Shown here one piece after another: positions 1 to 9,400 of a stretch of 64,000 nucleotides of DNA. The notes beneath the pieces are model-generated. The model was not told the origin of the DNA, did not search any database, and saw only the letters and a list, made by a program, of their open reading frames with translations. The DNA comes from Bacillota bacterium (GTDB lineage Bacteria > Bacillota > Clostridia > Lachnospirales > Lachnospiraceae). The stretch is taken from NCBI GenBank assembly GCA_023402845.1, contig JAEYFP010000055.1:1-64000 (forward strand), written 5' to 3'. The number at the start of each line of letters is the position of its first letter. Positions within the stretch are counted from its first letter, which is position 1. The position numbers and the translations under genes are program-made.

Positions 1-99
1 GCCCTGCTCATTTTTTAAAAACCTGGTCGACAGGGCTTAGGTAGTCGTTTTTTGTTTTTTAAGAAATAGTATAAAAATATATGATTTTTATTTCATTTC
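1..99. other. AT-rich sequence beyond the relaxase break; no gene seen
   Basis: No reading frame with a start codon and ribosome site is visible. A 6-bp inverted repeat (GCCCTG at 1-6, CAGGGC at 31-36) encloses an AT-rich loop. The sequence does not continue the relaxase that breaks off just to its right, so it probably belongs to an insertion or a deletion scar whose other side is outside the window. Confidence 0.4.
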
Positions 100-336
100 T
101 CACTTGACATCACACCGCTGGACTTTAGCAAAGGATTGATATAAATGATAGGCAAGATTTTCCCCAATGCCCCTGCTTTTTTCACGTGTAAATTCAAACT
201 CAATATCAGCTGTTTCCGGTGCACAGCCAAATGAAGAAACTAATAATCCACCATTTGTTTTTTGGGGATTTATAATATAGTCAATCGCCCTTTTTAGAGT
301 GGATTTAATCGGCTTCCCTCTTTTTGTATATGCCAT
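100..336 (-). pseudogene. Truncated MobA/VirD2-family relaxase, N-terminal fragment
   Basis: About 78 residues match the start of relaxases of Gram-positive conjugative elements: a basic N-terminus (MAYTKRGKPI), an IDYIINPQKT segment near residue 20, and a GENLAYHLYQSF segment near residues 58-70. A full relaxase continues into a three-histidine metal motif and runs several hundred residues. Here it ends after YQSF with a foreign tail (AKVQRCDVK) and a stop. The start is the ATG at 336 behind AAGGAG, not the upstream TTG. It lies 16 bases after mobC, the normal mobC-relaxase order. Loss of the catalytic part means no functional relaxase is encoded here unless the break is a self-splicing intron. 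Confidence 0.75.
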
Positions 337-352
337 AAACAAATACTCCTTA

Positions 353-685
353 TTATAAAGAATGTGAGATCATATTCTTACGCTGCAGTTCCCAAATTTT
401 ATCCAGAAGTTCTTTCGTCTCTTCAATATCTCTCTGACTGACATAATCTTTTTCATTTACTTTCTTCGCGATCTGATTGATGTTTACTCCTATTTTATTT
501 ATTTCATAAGTAAGTTCTTTAATATCTGTATGATCGACATTTATGACAAACCCATCAATCGCCATTTTTCTCATATATCTTCCGAGACCATCTATTCCGG
601 AAGCTTCAATGCGTTCCCTGATCATTTTATTTTCTTCTTTTGAAACCCATACTTTTAATTCAATCGGTCTTTTTCTATTTGCCAT
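353..685 (-). CDS. mobC: MobC-family relaxosome accessory protein
   Basis: This 110-residue protein has the layout of plasmid and ICE MobC proteins: a basic start (MANRKRPIELKVWVS), a ribbon-helix-helix-like segment to about residue 50, then the typical NKIGVNINQIAKKVNE stretch (about 64-79) and a C-terminal helix. MobC proteins bind at oriT and help the relaxase open and nick DNA. The start at 685 follows AGGAGGG. It heads a short operon with the broken relaxase fragment, so oriT would be expected nearby, but no oriT could be identified with confidence in the short gap upstream. Confidence 0.85.
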   Translation of the reverse strand: MANRKRPIELKVWVSKEENKMIRERIEASGIDGLGRYMRKMAIDGFVINVDHTDIKELTYEINKIGVNINQIAKKVNEKDYVSQRDIEETKELLDKIWELQRKNMISHSL

Positions 686-703
686 ATCCGCCCTCCTGAT
701 TAT

Positions 704-734
704 TCTAAAAAAATAATAGGGAGCAGCTGCTCCC
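704..734 (-). terminator. Rho-independent terminator after the P-loop gene
   Basis: GGGAGCAGCTGCTCCC at 719-734 is a perfect 16-bp palindrome. Read on the minus strand it is followed by TATTATTTTTTT. It sits between the stop of the 698-residue P-loop protein and the start of mobC, so it separates the two transcripts. Confidence 0.75.
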
Positions 735-772
735 CATCATTTAACCTTTATAACCTATATTGATACCAAAAC

Positions 773-2869
773 CTATCCGATTGCTGCATCTCTCCTGTGC
801 TGAATCTCCGATTCATAAGGGGTTTTCATCTGCTCACTTACATTACTGGTTTCTGAATGCTGAATCTCTTGTTGTTTTTCTCGAAGATTCTTTATTATGG
901 ACCTTTTCCCATCTACTGTTTGATCTTGCTCAGCAACCCGTTCTCCTCTGGAAATCAATCTATCTACCATAACGCGCTTATCAGTCCATTCCGGATATTC
1001 CTGGGATTTAATAACGGGAACAAGCTCATCAAGGGCAAGCCCGTTCTGCAGCCCATAGCGGAACAGATCCATTTCCGCACTGCTGTTCTCGACTACAGCA
1101 AAACTCCGAACCGTTTCAATATCTAAGCCATCTCTGAATGCAAATAAAATTTCCTCCATCTGTGCGGCCGTAAAATTATGACTCCAGAAAACTTCATAAT
1201 GCTCATTTGACAACTTTATTTCCGATTCTAATGCTCGTTGCAAAACTGCCGCCTGTTCCTGCGTATATATTGCCGGCCTGTAAATCTCCATCTGTTCGAC
1301 AAATGGATTGCCTGCAATGCCATTTTCCAATTGAACCGTAATATAGGCTGCTCTCATGTCTATTTTATCTGGATCAGGATCCTCACCATGGGCCTCGATC
1401 ACCTTTCCCATGATTCTTGTGGGAATATAATTCCCTTTGTTGATCTCCACCGCGCCAGAAATCAGTATGTTAATTTCCTCGCCGACTTGATAATCCAGGC
1501 GATGCGTTTGTTCCGTTTCCATTCCCGGAAGGACAAATTTTTCAACGATATCACTTACTTCTGAAGCTTTCAAAGATGGAAAATGCACGCCGTAATCGTC
1601 GCCATAAATATTTACGCTGCTTCCTGCAGTAAAATAAACCGTGCACCGATTATCATAATATTCTTTTCCTACCGAAACATAATATTCCCTCTCCTTTATC
1701 TGGCTTTCCTCTTTTGCTAGCGGTGCTTCTTTTACAAGCTCTTCTTTGGGAAGGAGTCTCTCAACGGCCTCTGCTGCTGCAGTATATGCAGCAAAATATT
1801 CCTTATTTGGATTGTCCGGCAGAATATACCACTTCTTTGATGTGCCATTGAATTTTGCGCCGTTTTCCTTCAGTTCTGCAGTAAGCTTCTTAAAGTCTTC
1901 CTTGTCCAGGCTTGGCAGCTTTAGATCTATTTCTGTAATATTCTTTGCTGTCTCAACTTCAAACTTGGAATAGGGGGCATACTGATTATTTTCATTTAAC
2001 CGGCCGATATAAACTGTTCGAAATTTATCTTCATCTGACCTGGCAATGTTCCAGTTATGAAATTTAGTAATAAGCTCAGCCTCAGAAGCTCCATATGCAT
2101 AGGTGGGATTCTTGCTGTCTTTTTTATAAGACATTCCTCTGAATTCAGCCTTATCAGGATCTCTTTCCGGAGCAGGTGCCTCCAGACCGTTTATTCTGCA
2201 ATATGTCTTCACAACATTATCAATCGCTTTATAAACCGTATCATGACGATATATGCCATAGAAAATTTCATTTTCTTTAAGCAAGCTCCGGATTTCGTTA
2301 TCCTTTTCCATACTTTCTTCCAGATTGTGCAGGCGGCCTTCCGCTTCAAAATGCTCCTTGTCACGATTGATAAAAATATTAAAATTTTCATTTTTTTCAT
2401 ACAGCGCCTTTACATACGCCGAATGTGCGGGCGTCAATTCTTCTTTTGAGCAGTATATCGAATTCAACAAAAGAGGGGCATCAGTTACAATGAAATCCAC
2501 CTGCCCCTGCAGGCGCTCTAATCTATGACTCTGTTCTGCTAGTATCTGCCTCTGATTTTCAAGAGATCCATCTAAGATCACCCAGTTCTTTTCATACACA
2601 AGCTCCTTTGCATATTCAGGTACATATTCAGCCGTGTAGCCACGTTTTTTTAGTTCACTGACAATGTCATGGCATGCGGTTGTTTTTCCTGCTCCAGGGC
2701 CTCCAAATGCGTTTATAACCAGACTTTTCTTTGCTTCTTCATGCTCCATATTTTGTTCCTCCTCTACTGGAATCTGATTTTGTTCCTGCTTTTCCATAGC
2801 CTCTTTTTCCAATTCCGCATAATTATATGTTCGCTGATTAAAATCGTTAAATTTGTTGGTACTAGCCAT
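773..2869 (-). CDS. ICE protein with N-terminal P-loop NTPase/kinase-like domain
   Basis: The 698-residue product has a clear Walker A motif (GGPGAGKT, about residues 56-63) and a Walker B-like VTDAP segment near 130, within a kinase-like domain of about 220 residues. A small domain ending in KKWYILPDN (about residues 315-350) resembles the DUF5710-type modules common in mobile elements. The remaining C-terminal 320 residues are not recognised; they contain a YVSVGKEYYDNRCTVYF segment. The ATG at 2869 fits the AAAGGATT ribosome site better than the GTG six bases upstream. It stands alone between two terminators, downstream of the DUF5688 gene. Its substrate and its role in transfer are unknown. 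Confidence 0.7.
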   Translation of the reverse strand: MASTNKFNDFNQRTYNYAELEKEAMEKQEQNQIPVEEEQNMEHEEAKKSLVINAFGGPGAGKTTACHDIVSELKKRGYTAEYVPEYAKELVYEKNWVILDGSLENQRQILAEQSHRLERLQGQVDFIVTDAPLLLNSIYCSKEELTPAHSAYVKALYEKNENFNIFINRDKEHFEAEGRLHNLEESMEKDNEIRSLLKENEIFYGIYRHDTVYKAIDNVVKTYCRINGLEAPAPERDPDKAEFRGMSYKKDSKNPTYAYGASEAELITKFHNWNIARSDEDKFRTVYIGRLNENNQYAPYSKFEVETAKNITEIDLKLPSLDKEDFKKLTAELKENGAKFNGTSKKWYILPDNPNKEYFAAYTAAAEAVERLLPKEELVKEAPLAKEESQIKEREYYVSVGKEYYDNRCTVYFTAGSSVNIYGDDYGVHFPSLKASEVSDIVEKFVLPGMETEQTHRLDYQVGEEINILISGAVEINKGNYIPTRIMGKVIEAHGEDPDPDKIDMRAAYITVQLENGIAGNPFVEQMEIYRPAIYTQEQAAVLQRALESEIKLSNEHYEVFWSHNFTAAQMEEILFAFRDGLDIETVRSFAVVENSSAEMDLFRYGLQNGLALDELVPVIKSQEYPEWTDKRVMVDRLISRGERVAEQDQTVDGKRSIIKNLREKQQEIQHSETSNVSEQMKTPYESEIQHRRDAAIG

Positions 2870-2886
2870 TCTCACAATCCTTTCTT

Positions 2887-2930
2887 AATTAAAATATAGA
2901 GGGCAGCGACATCCTGTTTCATCACTGCCC
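2887..2930 (-). terminator. Probable terminator after the DUF5688 gene
   Basis: GGGCAG at 2901-2906 pairs with CTGCCC at 2925-2930, extended by three more pairs including one wobble. On the minus strand the stem is followed by TCTATATTTTAATT. It lies between the DUF5688 stop and the P-loop gene start. Confidence 0.55.
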
Positions 2931-2955
2931 CTTCAATATTTTATATAATCCCGGC

Positions 2956-4062
2956 TTATCCTAATTCAGGTTCTGGAGCTATCCTTCCCCTGTCTTTTGG
3001 CCGATTAACAACCGCAGCCTCTATTTTTTTCTCTCCCAGTGCTTCCACTAGAGATTTTTTCTTATCGTTTGAAATGTCTTTGTTTTTTTCAGACAAACTT
3101 CTTTTCTGCTCTGCCCGATCGCTGCGCATCAGTTCGCATTCCTTAGCATCGTATTCATACATATGATCGGAAAGCTGATCTTCCAAAGAAACCTGTGTCT
3201 CATTGACTTCTCTAACGATTAGTTCCAATTCCATTCTACTATACCCGACATTTTGCGGAATAATCAGAACTTCATGAACGGAGGATGGAATTACATAGAA
3301 ATTCCCTCCAATTTGCTCAGCAATTCTTTCTAAATTGGCTTTCACTAATATTGCCGCAGCACCATACAATTTCGATGTATTTGACAAACAATACATGGTT
3401 TCATCCTCCGGCGGCAGCATACTCTCGATCTCTTCTAGTGCCTCTTCTTTACTAATACCATTATTATGCATGATATCCTCAACCATTATTTTGCTAATCG
3501 CATCATGCATACTGATAAATTGACTGGGTGTCAATCTTTCCATATTAATTAATGCAATTTCGTGAAGCCGTTCCACGCTAACATCATACATTTCCATAAT
3601 TGTATGATTGATTGACACAGAGCTTGTCCCGCTTTCATCATTTCCCACCACTACATGATAGGTAACTGCCAGATCCTCAATCCTGGTAAATGGCATCTCT
3701 GTTAAAATGCCTTGATTTTTCTCCGCATTTACAAGTCTGCAGACGATGTGATCCTTCGCCTTATCAAAATCCGTGACTGAGGATAGATCAAAATTTTTTA
3801 GCAAATCCATTTTTATCCGGATGTCTGCGATTGTATCTAATATCTTCTCAATAGCTACTCCCTGCTCATAATCCCTAAAATATCTATTTAAATAAATATT
3901 AGGCGCTGCATTGCTCTCTTTACTTTTGATAAGAAGACCATCCAACGTTAAATTATTGTTCTTAACCACCTCCAAAATTTCTACGCTGCATGCTGCATAA
4001 CTATCGGGCAGCTTACTTTTTATTTTGCTTTTTACAAAGTCTTTAAATTCAGTGTAATCCAT
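2956..4062 (-). CDS. DUF5688-family protein
   Basis: The 368-residue protein matches the DUF5688 pattern frequent in clostridial conjugative elements: an N-terminal LTLDGLLI segment near residue 39, an APNIYLNRYFRDYEQG segment (about 53-68), and a central LSNTSKLYGAAAIL segment near 226. There is no signal peptide or membrane segment, so it is probably cytosolic. The C-terminal 70 residues are charged and look disordered. Its start overlaps the end of a 44-codon gene, suggesting translational coupling. The function of the family is unknown. It lies downstream of topB, separated by a terminator. Confidence 0.75.
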   Translation of the reverse strand: MDYTEFKDFVKSKIKSKLPDSYAACSVEILEVVKNNNLTLDGLLIKSKESNAAPNIYLNRYFRDYEQGVAIEKILDTIADIRIKMDLLKNFDLSSVTDFDKAKDHIVCRLVNAEKNQGILTEMPFTRIEDLAVTYHVVVGNDESGTSSVSINHTIMEMYDVSVERLHEIALINMERLTPSQFISMHDAISKIMVEDIMHNNGISKEEALEEIESMLPPEDETMYCLSNTSKLYGAAAILVKANLERIAEQIGGNFYVIPSSVHEVLIIPQNVGYSRMELELIVREVNETQVSLEDQLSDHMYEYDAKECELMRSDRAEQKRSLSEKNKDISNDKKKSLVEALGEKKIEAAVVNRPKDRGRIAPEPELG

Positions 4063-4183
4063 TATTTTTCACCTCCTTCGATGCCATCCATTTCTTCCAA
4101 TATGCGCGTGCCCGATTCTTTCTTTCGGCCTCGTTAGGCATATCACAATCTGCCTGAATTACTTGTTGCATGTTTTTCTTCAT
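4049..4183 (-). CDS. Small 44-residue protein upstream of DUF5688
   Basis: An ATG at 4183 follows AGGAGGAAAAGAAA, an excellent ribosome site. The frame reads 44 residues, starting MKKNMQQVIQADCDMPNEAE and ending in a basic, Trp-rich helix (RAYWKKWMASKEV). Its stop overlaps the first codons of the DUF5688 gene by 14 bases. The good ribosome site, the overlap and the lack of another gene in this gap support real translation. It could be a small cytosolic ICE protein or a leader that couples translation of DUF5688. Confidence 0.6.
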   Translation of the reverse strand: MKKNMQQVIQADCDMPNEAERKNRARAYWKKWMASKEVKNNGLH

Positions 4184-4312
4184 TTTCTTTTCCTCCTGGA
4201 TTTAATAAATAATTAGAAATAAGATAAACAGAAATAATTTAGTAATTACCACCCCCTCTCAGTCGGTACTAGCATGTTTGGTTTACGGGTTACAATTTTC
4301 GTGATACAACTA

Positions 4313-4348
4313 TAAAAAAACTGGAAATGAAACATTTATATTTCCAGT
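4313..4348 (-). terminator. Rho-independent terminator after topB
   Basis: ACTGGAAAT (4320-4328) pairs with ATTTCCAGT (4340-4348) in a 9-bp stem. On the minus strand it is followed directly by seven T residues. It lies 20 bases past the topB stop and probably ends the long transfer operon. Confidence 0.85.
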
Positions 4349-4367
4349 CTTCTTTCGATAAATACTA

Positions 4368-6428
4368 TTAATGATCAAAATTAAAGGCCACTTTTCCGTC
4401 ATTAAGAATAAGCCTGGCGTCAAACTTTCCCTTTTTACCATTAAATCCTTTTATAATGCCTGTTTTTCCATCCGTAATCAGCCGGTTCACCTGATTTTCA
4501 CTGAGATTTTTTCCGGCTATCGTCTTCCATATCGTAAACTGGCATCCCGATTTATACTCAGAGCAATAGAAACTTTTTGCTCCCTGCATTACTCTTCCTT
4601 TTTTACATGCTGGGCATATTATTTCAACCGGCGCTTTAACAACAATTCTTTCATCTAAGTGCATTTCTTTAAATATTTCGATGTTCTCTGTGATTGTCTT
4701 TTTGAGTTCCTGCAGGAAAGCTTCCTTACTGGTCTCACCTTCATTTACTCTCCTCAATTCCTCTTCAAATCGCTTTGTCAAATCCGGACCCTTCAGACGA
4801 TCAGGTATAATGTCAATGAAGCTGCTTCCAAACTCTGTTCCATAATATTTTCCATTTTCCAACGCGATATATTTTCTCTTTTGCAGTTTTTTAACGATTT
4901 CTCCCATCGTTGCCGGCGTGCCGATCATATTTGCCTCCATCAGGGAAACAATGCTACTCACTGTATACCGCTTAGGAGGCTGTGTCTTTTTATCTAAAAC
5001 AGCCTGACTATCAACAGCCAGCTTGCTTCCCTCCGCCAATTCAGGAAGTATCTGCTTTTCTTCTGTATCCTCTTTATCCTCTTTTTCGTCTTCCTTCAGC
5101 ACCTCTTTATAGCCAAGTTTATTAATAGTTTTACCTGTGCTTAAGAAAAGGTTCCCATTAATCTCCGTAAATATATTTGTGATGCTGTATGAATAGACTG
5201 GAAAGAATATTGCAATGAAGCTTCTGACTACAGCATCAAAGACATTTCTTTCATCCTTTGTCAAAGATGCATAGATGCTTTCCATATCCGGATTGACAGT
5301 CGGTATCAGCGCGTAATGATCTGTCACCTTTAAATCATTAAAATATCTTTGATCCGGTACCATTTCCTGCATATCCAGTTTCTTAATATACTGTCCGTAA
5401 GGAAGAAAATCGCAGCAAGCTAAATGCTCCTTCATTTCGCCATATAGGTCGCTGCTAAGAAATCTGCTGTCAGTCCTCGGATAAGATAATATTTTATGTT
5501 TTTCATATAAATTTTGTGCAATTTCAAGCGTTCTGTCCGGTGCATATCCGTACTGGGCTCCCATTTTTTTCTGCAAAACTGTAAGACTCATTAAGTAAGG
5601 TGCCATATTCTTTTTTTCCTCACTCATGCAGGATTTTACGACAGCATTGCTTCCTGCACACTGGTTTAGGACTTCCTCTGCCTTCGCGCGCTCACCAAAA
5701 TTAATGACTTTGTGTTCGGCATCAATCAGCATTCCCTTAAACCCTTTTCCATAAGTTAGTTCGACATTGTAATAGGGCTCTGACTGGAAAGCATTTATTT
5801 CCCTGTCACGCTTAATAATCAGATTCAGCAAAGGTGTCTGGCAGCGGCCATAGCTTAAGACGGTTTTTTCTTTATTTACTAGCAGTGTAAGCGCCCTGCT
5901 ATAATTGATGCCCATCATGTTGTCTCCTTCAGCTCTGGCCTCGGCTTCAGACAGCAATCCTCGAAACTTGCTGTTTGCTTCCAGCCCACCTGCAAATTTC
6001 TTTCTGATAGCGTCTTCGGTAAAAGAACTGATCCACAATACCTCGATCTTCTTTTTATTACCGGCCATTCTATAAATCCATTCCTGGATTAACAGTCCCT
6101 CACGTCCGGCATCGCCTGCATTGATGATACTTTCTATATCCTGGCGCTGAATCAATGACTTAATAATTTTAAATTGCTTCGCAGTACCCGGCAGTACTTT
6201 TAACGATTCTCTAGTGGAAAAGTAAAATGGCAGATCAGCAAGCTTCCACTGTTTATATTTCTCATCATGTTCTTCCGGATATTTTAATCCGATAAGATGC
6301 CCGACGGCCCATGTGACAACATAGTTATCTCCTTCCATATAGCCGTCCTGCCGTTTTGTGCAATGCAGCACTTTTGCTATATCAGCTCCAACACTTGGCT
6401 TTTCTGCAACTACTAATTGTTTACTCAT
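4368..6428 (-). CDS. topB: DNA topoisomerase III (type IA) of the ICE
   Basis: The 686-residue product has the full type IA layout: a TOPRIM start with the acidic residue in VAEKPSV (about residue 9), the DAGREG motif (106-111), and the active-site tyrosine in SYPRTDS (Tyr316). A C-terminal four-cysteine zinc-ribbon-like segment (CPAC and CSEYKSGC) lies near residues 607-630. Such enzymes relax or decatenate DNA and are standard ICE cargo, thought to help process transfer or replication intermediates. The start at 6428 follows AAAGGAG. It is the last gene of the minus-strand transfer block before a strong terminator. Chromosomal topB and ICE topB are hard to tell apart by motif, but the context is clearly ICE. 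Confidence 0.93.
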   Translation of the reverse strand: MSKQLVVAEKPSVGADIAKVLHCTKRQDGYMEGDNYVVTWAVGHLIGLKYPEEHDEKYKQWKLADLPFYFSTRESLKVLPGTAKQFKIIKSLIQRQDIESIINAGDAGREGLLIQEWIYRMAGNKKKIEVLWISSFTEDAIRKKFAGGLEANSKFRGLLSEAEARAEGDNMMGINYSRALTLLVNKEKTVLSYGRCQTPLLNLIIKRDREINAFQSEPYYNVELTYGKGFKGMLIDAEHKVINFGERAKAEEVLNQCAGSNAVVKSCMSEEKKNMAPYLMSLTVLQKKMGAQYGYAPDRTLEIAQNLYEKHKILSYPRTDSRFLSSDLYGEMKEHLACCDFLPYGQYIKKLDMQEMVPDQRYFNDLKVTDHYALIPTVNPDMESIYASLTKDERNVFDAVVRSFIAIFFPVYSYSITNIFTEINGNLFLSTGKTINKLGYKEVLKEDEKEDKEDTEEKQILPELAEGSKLAVDSQAVLDKKTQPPKRYTVSSIVSLMEANMIGTPATMGEIVKKLQKRKYIALENGKYYGTEFGSSFIDIIPDRLKGPDLTKRFEEELRRVNEGETSKEAFLQELKKTITENIEIFKEMHLDERIVVKAPVEIICPACKKGRVMQGAKSFYCSEYKSGCQFTIWKTIAGKNLSENQVNRLITDGKTGIIKGFNGKKGKFDARLILNDGKVAFNFDH

Positions 6429-6444
6429 TTAAACACTCCTTTCA

Positions 6445-6475
6445 AAAATCAGAGACAGCCTCACGGCTGCCTCTG
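6445..6475 (-). terminator. Hairpin with short T run between the surface-protein gene and topB
   Basis: CAGAGACAGCC (6450-6460) and GGCTGCCTCTG (6465-6475) form an 11-bp stem with one mismatch and a 4-base loop. On the minus strand it is followed by ATTTTTG. The T run is short and topB begins only 17 bases later, so it may be a leaky terminator rather than a full stop. Confidence 0.55.
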
Positions 6476-6484
6476 TGTAATAAA

Positions 6485-9400
6485 TTACTCTTCACAATCT
6501 TCTTCATGCGACGTCGCATCAGGGATTGCATTCTCAAATTCTAGCGGCGCATCTTCCTCCTCATCGTCAAACTCATCAATATCGTATGTATTCTTCTGTC
6601 CCCGGTATACTTTAAAATAGTAATATGCACCACCTACGACGATTGCCAGAAGCAATATCATAATACTCTTGGCAGTTCCGTTTGATTTCTTCTCTTCTAC
6701 CGTCTCATCCTCTTTTTCTAAATCAGTTTCATCTAATTCTGTGACTTCCTTTGTTCCGAAGAAACCGACATCCGATTCTTCCTCCTCCACACTCTCTTGT
6801 TCCTGATCCAGCTGCTCCAAATCAGACATTGTTACAGCATCCATTAATTGAGCGGATCCGTCATCTGCAACCAGATAAAATATGGCGCCGTCCTGGCCCC
6901 TAATTGTATAGAACACTCTGTCTTCGCCTTTTGTAGAGTTGATTGAAGCAGATCCAATTTCTTCACCTGCATAATTTGGCTGGGCATCAAGCACATCTTC
7001 ATGCGACGTCGCATCTACCGTGGCGGTTATTTTCCCAAGATCAGACTCTGTTTTCTTCGTCGTATCTGTATCCTTTGGCTCTGTTGTATAATAATTATTG
7101 GTAGTAGATTGATTTGAGGATCCCTTGCTTTCTGTTTCCTGCTTTTTGTTCTCAATTCCGCTCACTGTGACATCGGATGTGCTCTTGTTCCCAACGCCAT
7201 CATATGCCGCTACAGTATAGGTACCGTTTGCCAAAGCAGTATAACTGACACTGGAACTGCTTTCATTCCCTGTAAATACCTTAATAACTGTCTCTCCGGA
7301 AAGATCTCCTCCTTTAACTGTGATTCGATCAAGTCCGCTTTCCTTATCAGCCCCGGTAATGGTAATGGCCGCGTTACTGGCTTTTGCGCTGACCGTGGGG
7401 TTAGTGCGGTCAATATTATTAACGGCAATATCCCCGCTTTCATACTGATTCCCATATCTATCCTTAATATAAACTTTATACTTTCCATTCATGATTGCCT
7501 GCGTATGATCTGTCGTCTTCCAGGCAGTTTCGGAATTCCATGAATATGGTTCATCAGCAAGTATTTTCTTTGTTTCCTCTGGGAGCTTCAAAGATATCGT
7601 GACAGCTCCGCTTGTCCAGCTGGCCGGGGAGATAGTACTAAATGAGGTGATTCCATTTGATGATAATACCGGTGATTCCCCTTTTATGACTGCTATATCA
7701 ATATATTGTGTGGTTGCTTTCGATATATTTCCGGCCGCATCTTTTACTTGGATCTTGTATATTCCATCTTCCGCTATTTGAAAGCTCGCCTCCGTCTGCC
7801 AGGTGCCGCCATTAATACAATAAGCCATGTCGGTATCGTCACTTGCGTTTACCGATATTAATACATTCTTATCTGCATCAAGTAATATATCGACAGAATC
7901 TATTTCAGGCGCATCGTGATCAATTTTACTGATTACTACGTCCTGACTTGCGTAGTTACCGGCTTTGTCCCGGACATAAACGGTATAGGTACCGTTTTCC
8001 ACCGTAATAAAATCAGGACTCGAACTCCAATCTGCCTTGTCATAGTCAAAGGAATCTGTTTTTTTCATCCAGAAATAAGGCTTTTCTGGATAGCCGATTG
8101 TATCAGAAGCGTTCACTGTAGCCGTTCGATATACACTATACTGGTCCTCAGTCGGATTTTGTATGACACGTACAGTTTCAGGCTTTTCAAAGTCCCAAGC
8201 CGTAATACTGTAGTCCTGACCTTCTGAAATATTTCCTTCATTATCCTTTGCATATATTGTATACGTTCCGTTTCCGGATGCTGCAGTTATCTCAATTTCC
8301 GAATTCTTTTCATAATCAATTAGCAGCGTTTGATCTTTGTACACCGCATACTGAATATCACTCTTTTCTGTAACATTATCAGAAGCATCTATGCTGAATA
8401 TAAGAGATCGATTATTGTCATTGCTGATATCCTGCCCATACTCTGCTCCATCCTTCCATCGTACTGTACAATTAAATTTAGGAGCAGATAAATCCGCTCC
8501 CATAATATTCAGCTCTGTTTCACACGGATTTGTTTCATCCTGAAGCAACACCGTAAAGGTGTTTTCACCCAAGGCAATCACCTTTTCGCTCACCAGTTCA
8601 CCATCTGAATTTTTAAAGCATAAATTTGAAAAGCCATCTGCAAATTCTGATGTATCGTTATCATATTTTAATAAAACAAGGACTTCGCTGATATTCAGAT
8701 TTTTTCCGACATCCATCGTTTTTGTCACGGTCTTAGCCTCGATAGATTTATAATTTTTCTTCATAACAGTCAAAACACCTTCTTTGCTGACTGCATCGGC
8801 AATACCTACTGTGTTTGATTTTAAGACACAGCGATATTTATCTCCTGTCATATCAGTTGTGCAATTCTTAATAATTAATGCATTGCTCTTTGTCCCTGAA
8901 TATAGTGCACCGTCTTCAATATTCGTCCACAAGGAGGTTTCTCCTTGGCTTGTTGCCTTCTGCCACTGATAATCCTCTATTCCGCTTGGAAAAGTAGCTT
9001 GTATTTGAAATATTGCATTTTTATTTTCTATGCTTGTTACATCTGACAAATTATTTGTAATTCTTACATGCGTATATTTTTTTCCTGTAATTGCATAGGA
9101 AATGGATGCGTCTTGACTTCTGCGTACAGGATAACCATTGTAAGAACTTTTCTTCTGATCCTCATAGGTAATGGTGTTTGATGCGCTTGCGGTACACGTT
9201 ATATAGAAATTGCTGTATTTAGTTTTTAAATCTGCCGTGAGTGGCAATGTATAATTAAAAGAGGACGGATTATTTGAACTGGACAAATTATATGTAAAAC
9301 TATAATTCTGAACAAGCTCACTATTACCATCACTTTTTCTGACGCCATATACATTTCCATTAAAAGACGCCTGTCCACCATAACCATTGATGTACCAGTC

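Noticed and set aside
2057..2449. 130-codon plus-strand frame opposite the P-loop gene
   Set aside because: It lies antisense within a gene with a clear Walker A motif and has no ribosome site or recognisable domain.
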